This document shows, piece after piece, positions 63,869-64,000 of a DNA stretch of 64,000 bases. This DNA is from CAXMMR01 sp965198995 (GTDB lineage Bacteria; Pseudomonadota; Alphaproteobacteria; Acetobacterales; Acetobacteraceae). The position numbers were made by a program, and so were the translations under genes. The notes beneath the pieces were generated by a model. That model searched no databases. It was not told where the DNA came from and was given only the letters and a program-made list of their open reading frames with translations. The stretch spans positions 2,728,001-2,792,000 of the forward strand of contig CBDAQG010000002.1 in assembly GCA_965198995.1 (NCBI GenBank), written 5' to 3'. The stretch's first letter is position 1. The number at the start of each line of letters is the position of its first letter.

Positions 63869-64000
63869 CGTCGCGCAAGCTCATCCAGAATTTCCGTCCC
63901 GGCCGGGCCTACCTCCTCGCCGACGCGGCGTTTCCCCGCGAGACGCTCGAGCGTGCGCTGGGCAAGCTCGGGATGTCGCTGCTGGCCACTGGCGCTGCCG
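63865..64000 (+). CDS. AmiR/ANTAR-type antitermination regulator (3' end outside window)
   Basis: Only 45 codons are inside the window. The text NFRPGRAYLLADAAFPRETLERALGKLGMSLLAT fits the N-terminal pseudo-receiver of AmiR, and the gene overlaps the AmiC-like gene by ATGA. ANTAR antiterminators bind RNA to allow read-through into amidase or urea/amide transport genes. The ANTAR domain itself cannot be checked here. Confidence 0.6.
   Translation, partial: MTSRKLIQNFRPGRAYLLADAAFPRETLERALGKLGMSLLATGAA

Overview
The window is chromosomal DNA from a high-GC alphaproteobacterium, most likely a member of the Acetobacteraceae/Rhodospirillales. Evidence for this: strong G/C bias at third codon positions, an ATP12-type F1 assembly chaperone, a CckA-like kinase next to recA, a direct-repeat (GAAC-N7-GAAC) LexA box of alphaproteobacterial type in front of recA, and a glycine-rich RTX-like beta-roll protein. 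The gene families point to an environmental heterotroph. Species identity cannot be read from the sequence alone.

Layout. 1-2.2 kb: atp12 (cut by the window edge), acylphosphatase, a DUF4345 membrane protein, lipB and a tRNA-Leu(GAG). 2.3-6.7 kb: small hypothetical genes, the CckA-like hybrid kinase, a LexA box, recA and a cytidine deaminase-like gene. 6.8-14.7 kb: scattered metabolic genes (glycerate 2-kinase, FAH hydrolase, alpha/beta hydrolase, host-attachment protein, CRYL1-like dehydrogenase, zinc polyol dehydrogenase, VOC protein) separated by repeat-rich spacers. 14.9-21.4 kb: three SPFH/HflK-HflC-like membrane proteins, one with a histidine-rich N-terminus, a P1B metal ATPase without an HMA domain, and a convergent Zur-type regulator with its own candidate operator. 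This looks like a zinc (or copper) homeostasis unit resembling the Pseudomonas HmtA locus. 21.5-28.5 kb: assimilatory nitrate/nitrite genes on the minus strand (transporter, NasA, small protein, NirB, NirD), with one strong and one weaker sigma-54 promoter-like site. 29-33.3 kb: a membrane hybrid kinase with two receivers, egtD and a catalase-family gene.

33.6-42.2 kb: a complete minus-strand malonate decarboxylase operon in the order mdcA-C-D-E-G-B-H, with a DenD-like epimerase at the 3' end and a CNT nucleoside-type transporter upstream instead of a recognised malonate carrier. 42.2-43.3 kb: a gene graveyard in which an IS5-family transposase remnant abuts a broken S53 (sedolisin) peptidase. 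43.3-50.2 kb: a TPR-GGDEF diguanylate cyclase, a cytochrome P450, a VTT-domain membrane protein, a GT2 glycosyltransferase and a large GT-C-like membrane protein. 50.3-58.4 kb: a 1280-residue protein joining a periplasmic beta-propeller/Y_Y_Y sensor to GGDEF and EAL domains, an APC permease and a LOV-PAS-GAF hybrid histidine kinase (probable blue-light sensor). 58.7-60.2 kb: the RTX-like protein with three 102-base tandem repeats. 61.1-64.0 kb: an alginate-export-type porin, an AmiC/UrtA-like amide-binding protein and the start of an AmiR-like regulator.

The intergenic DNA is unusually structured. At least three dispersed repeat families are visible: a composite multi-hairpin element, an A/T-rich hairpin element and a 105-base MITE-like element. 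There are also a 24-base tandem hairpin array, a CCTTG microsatellite and two poly-G tracts.
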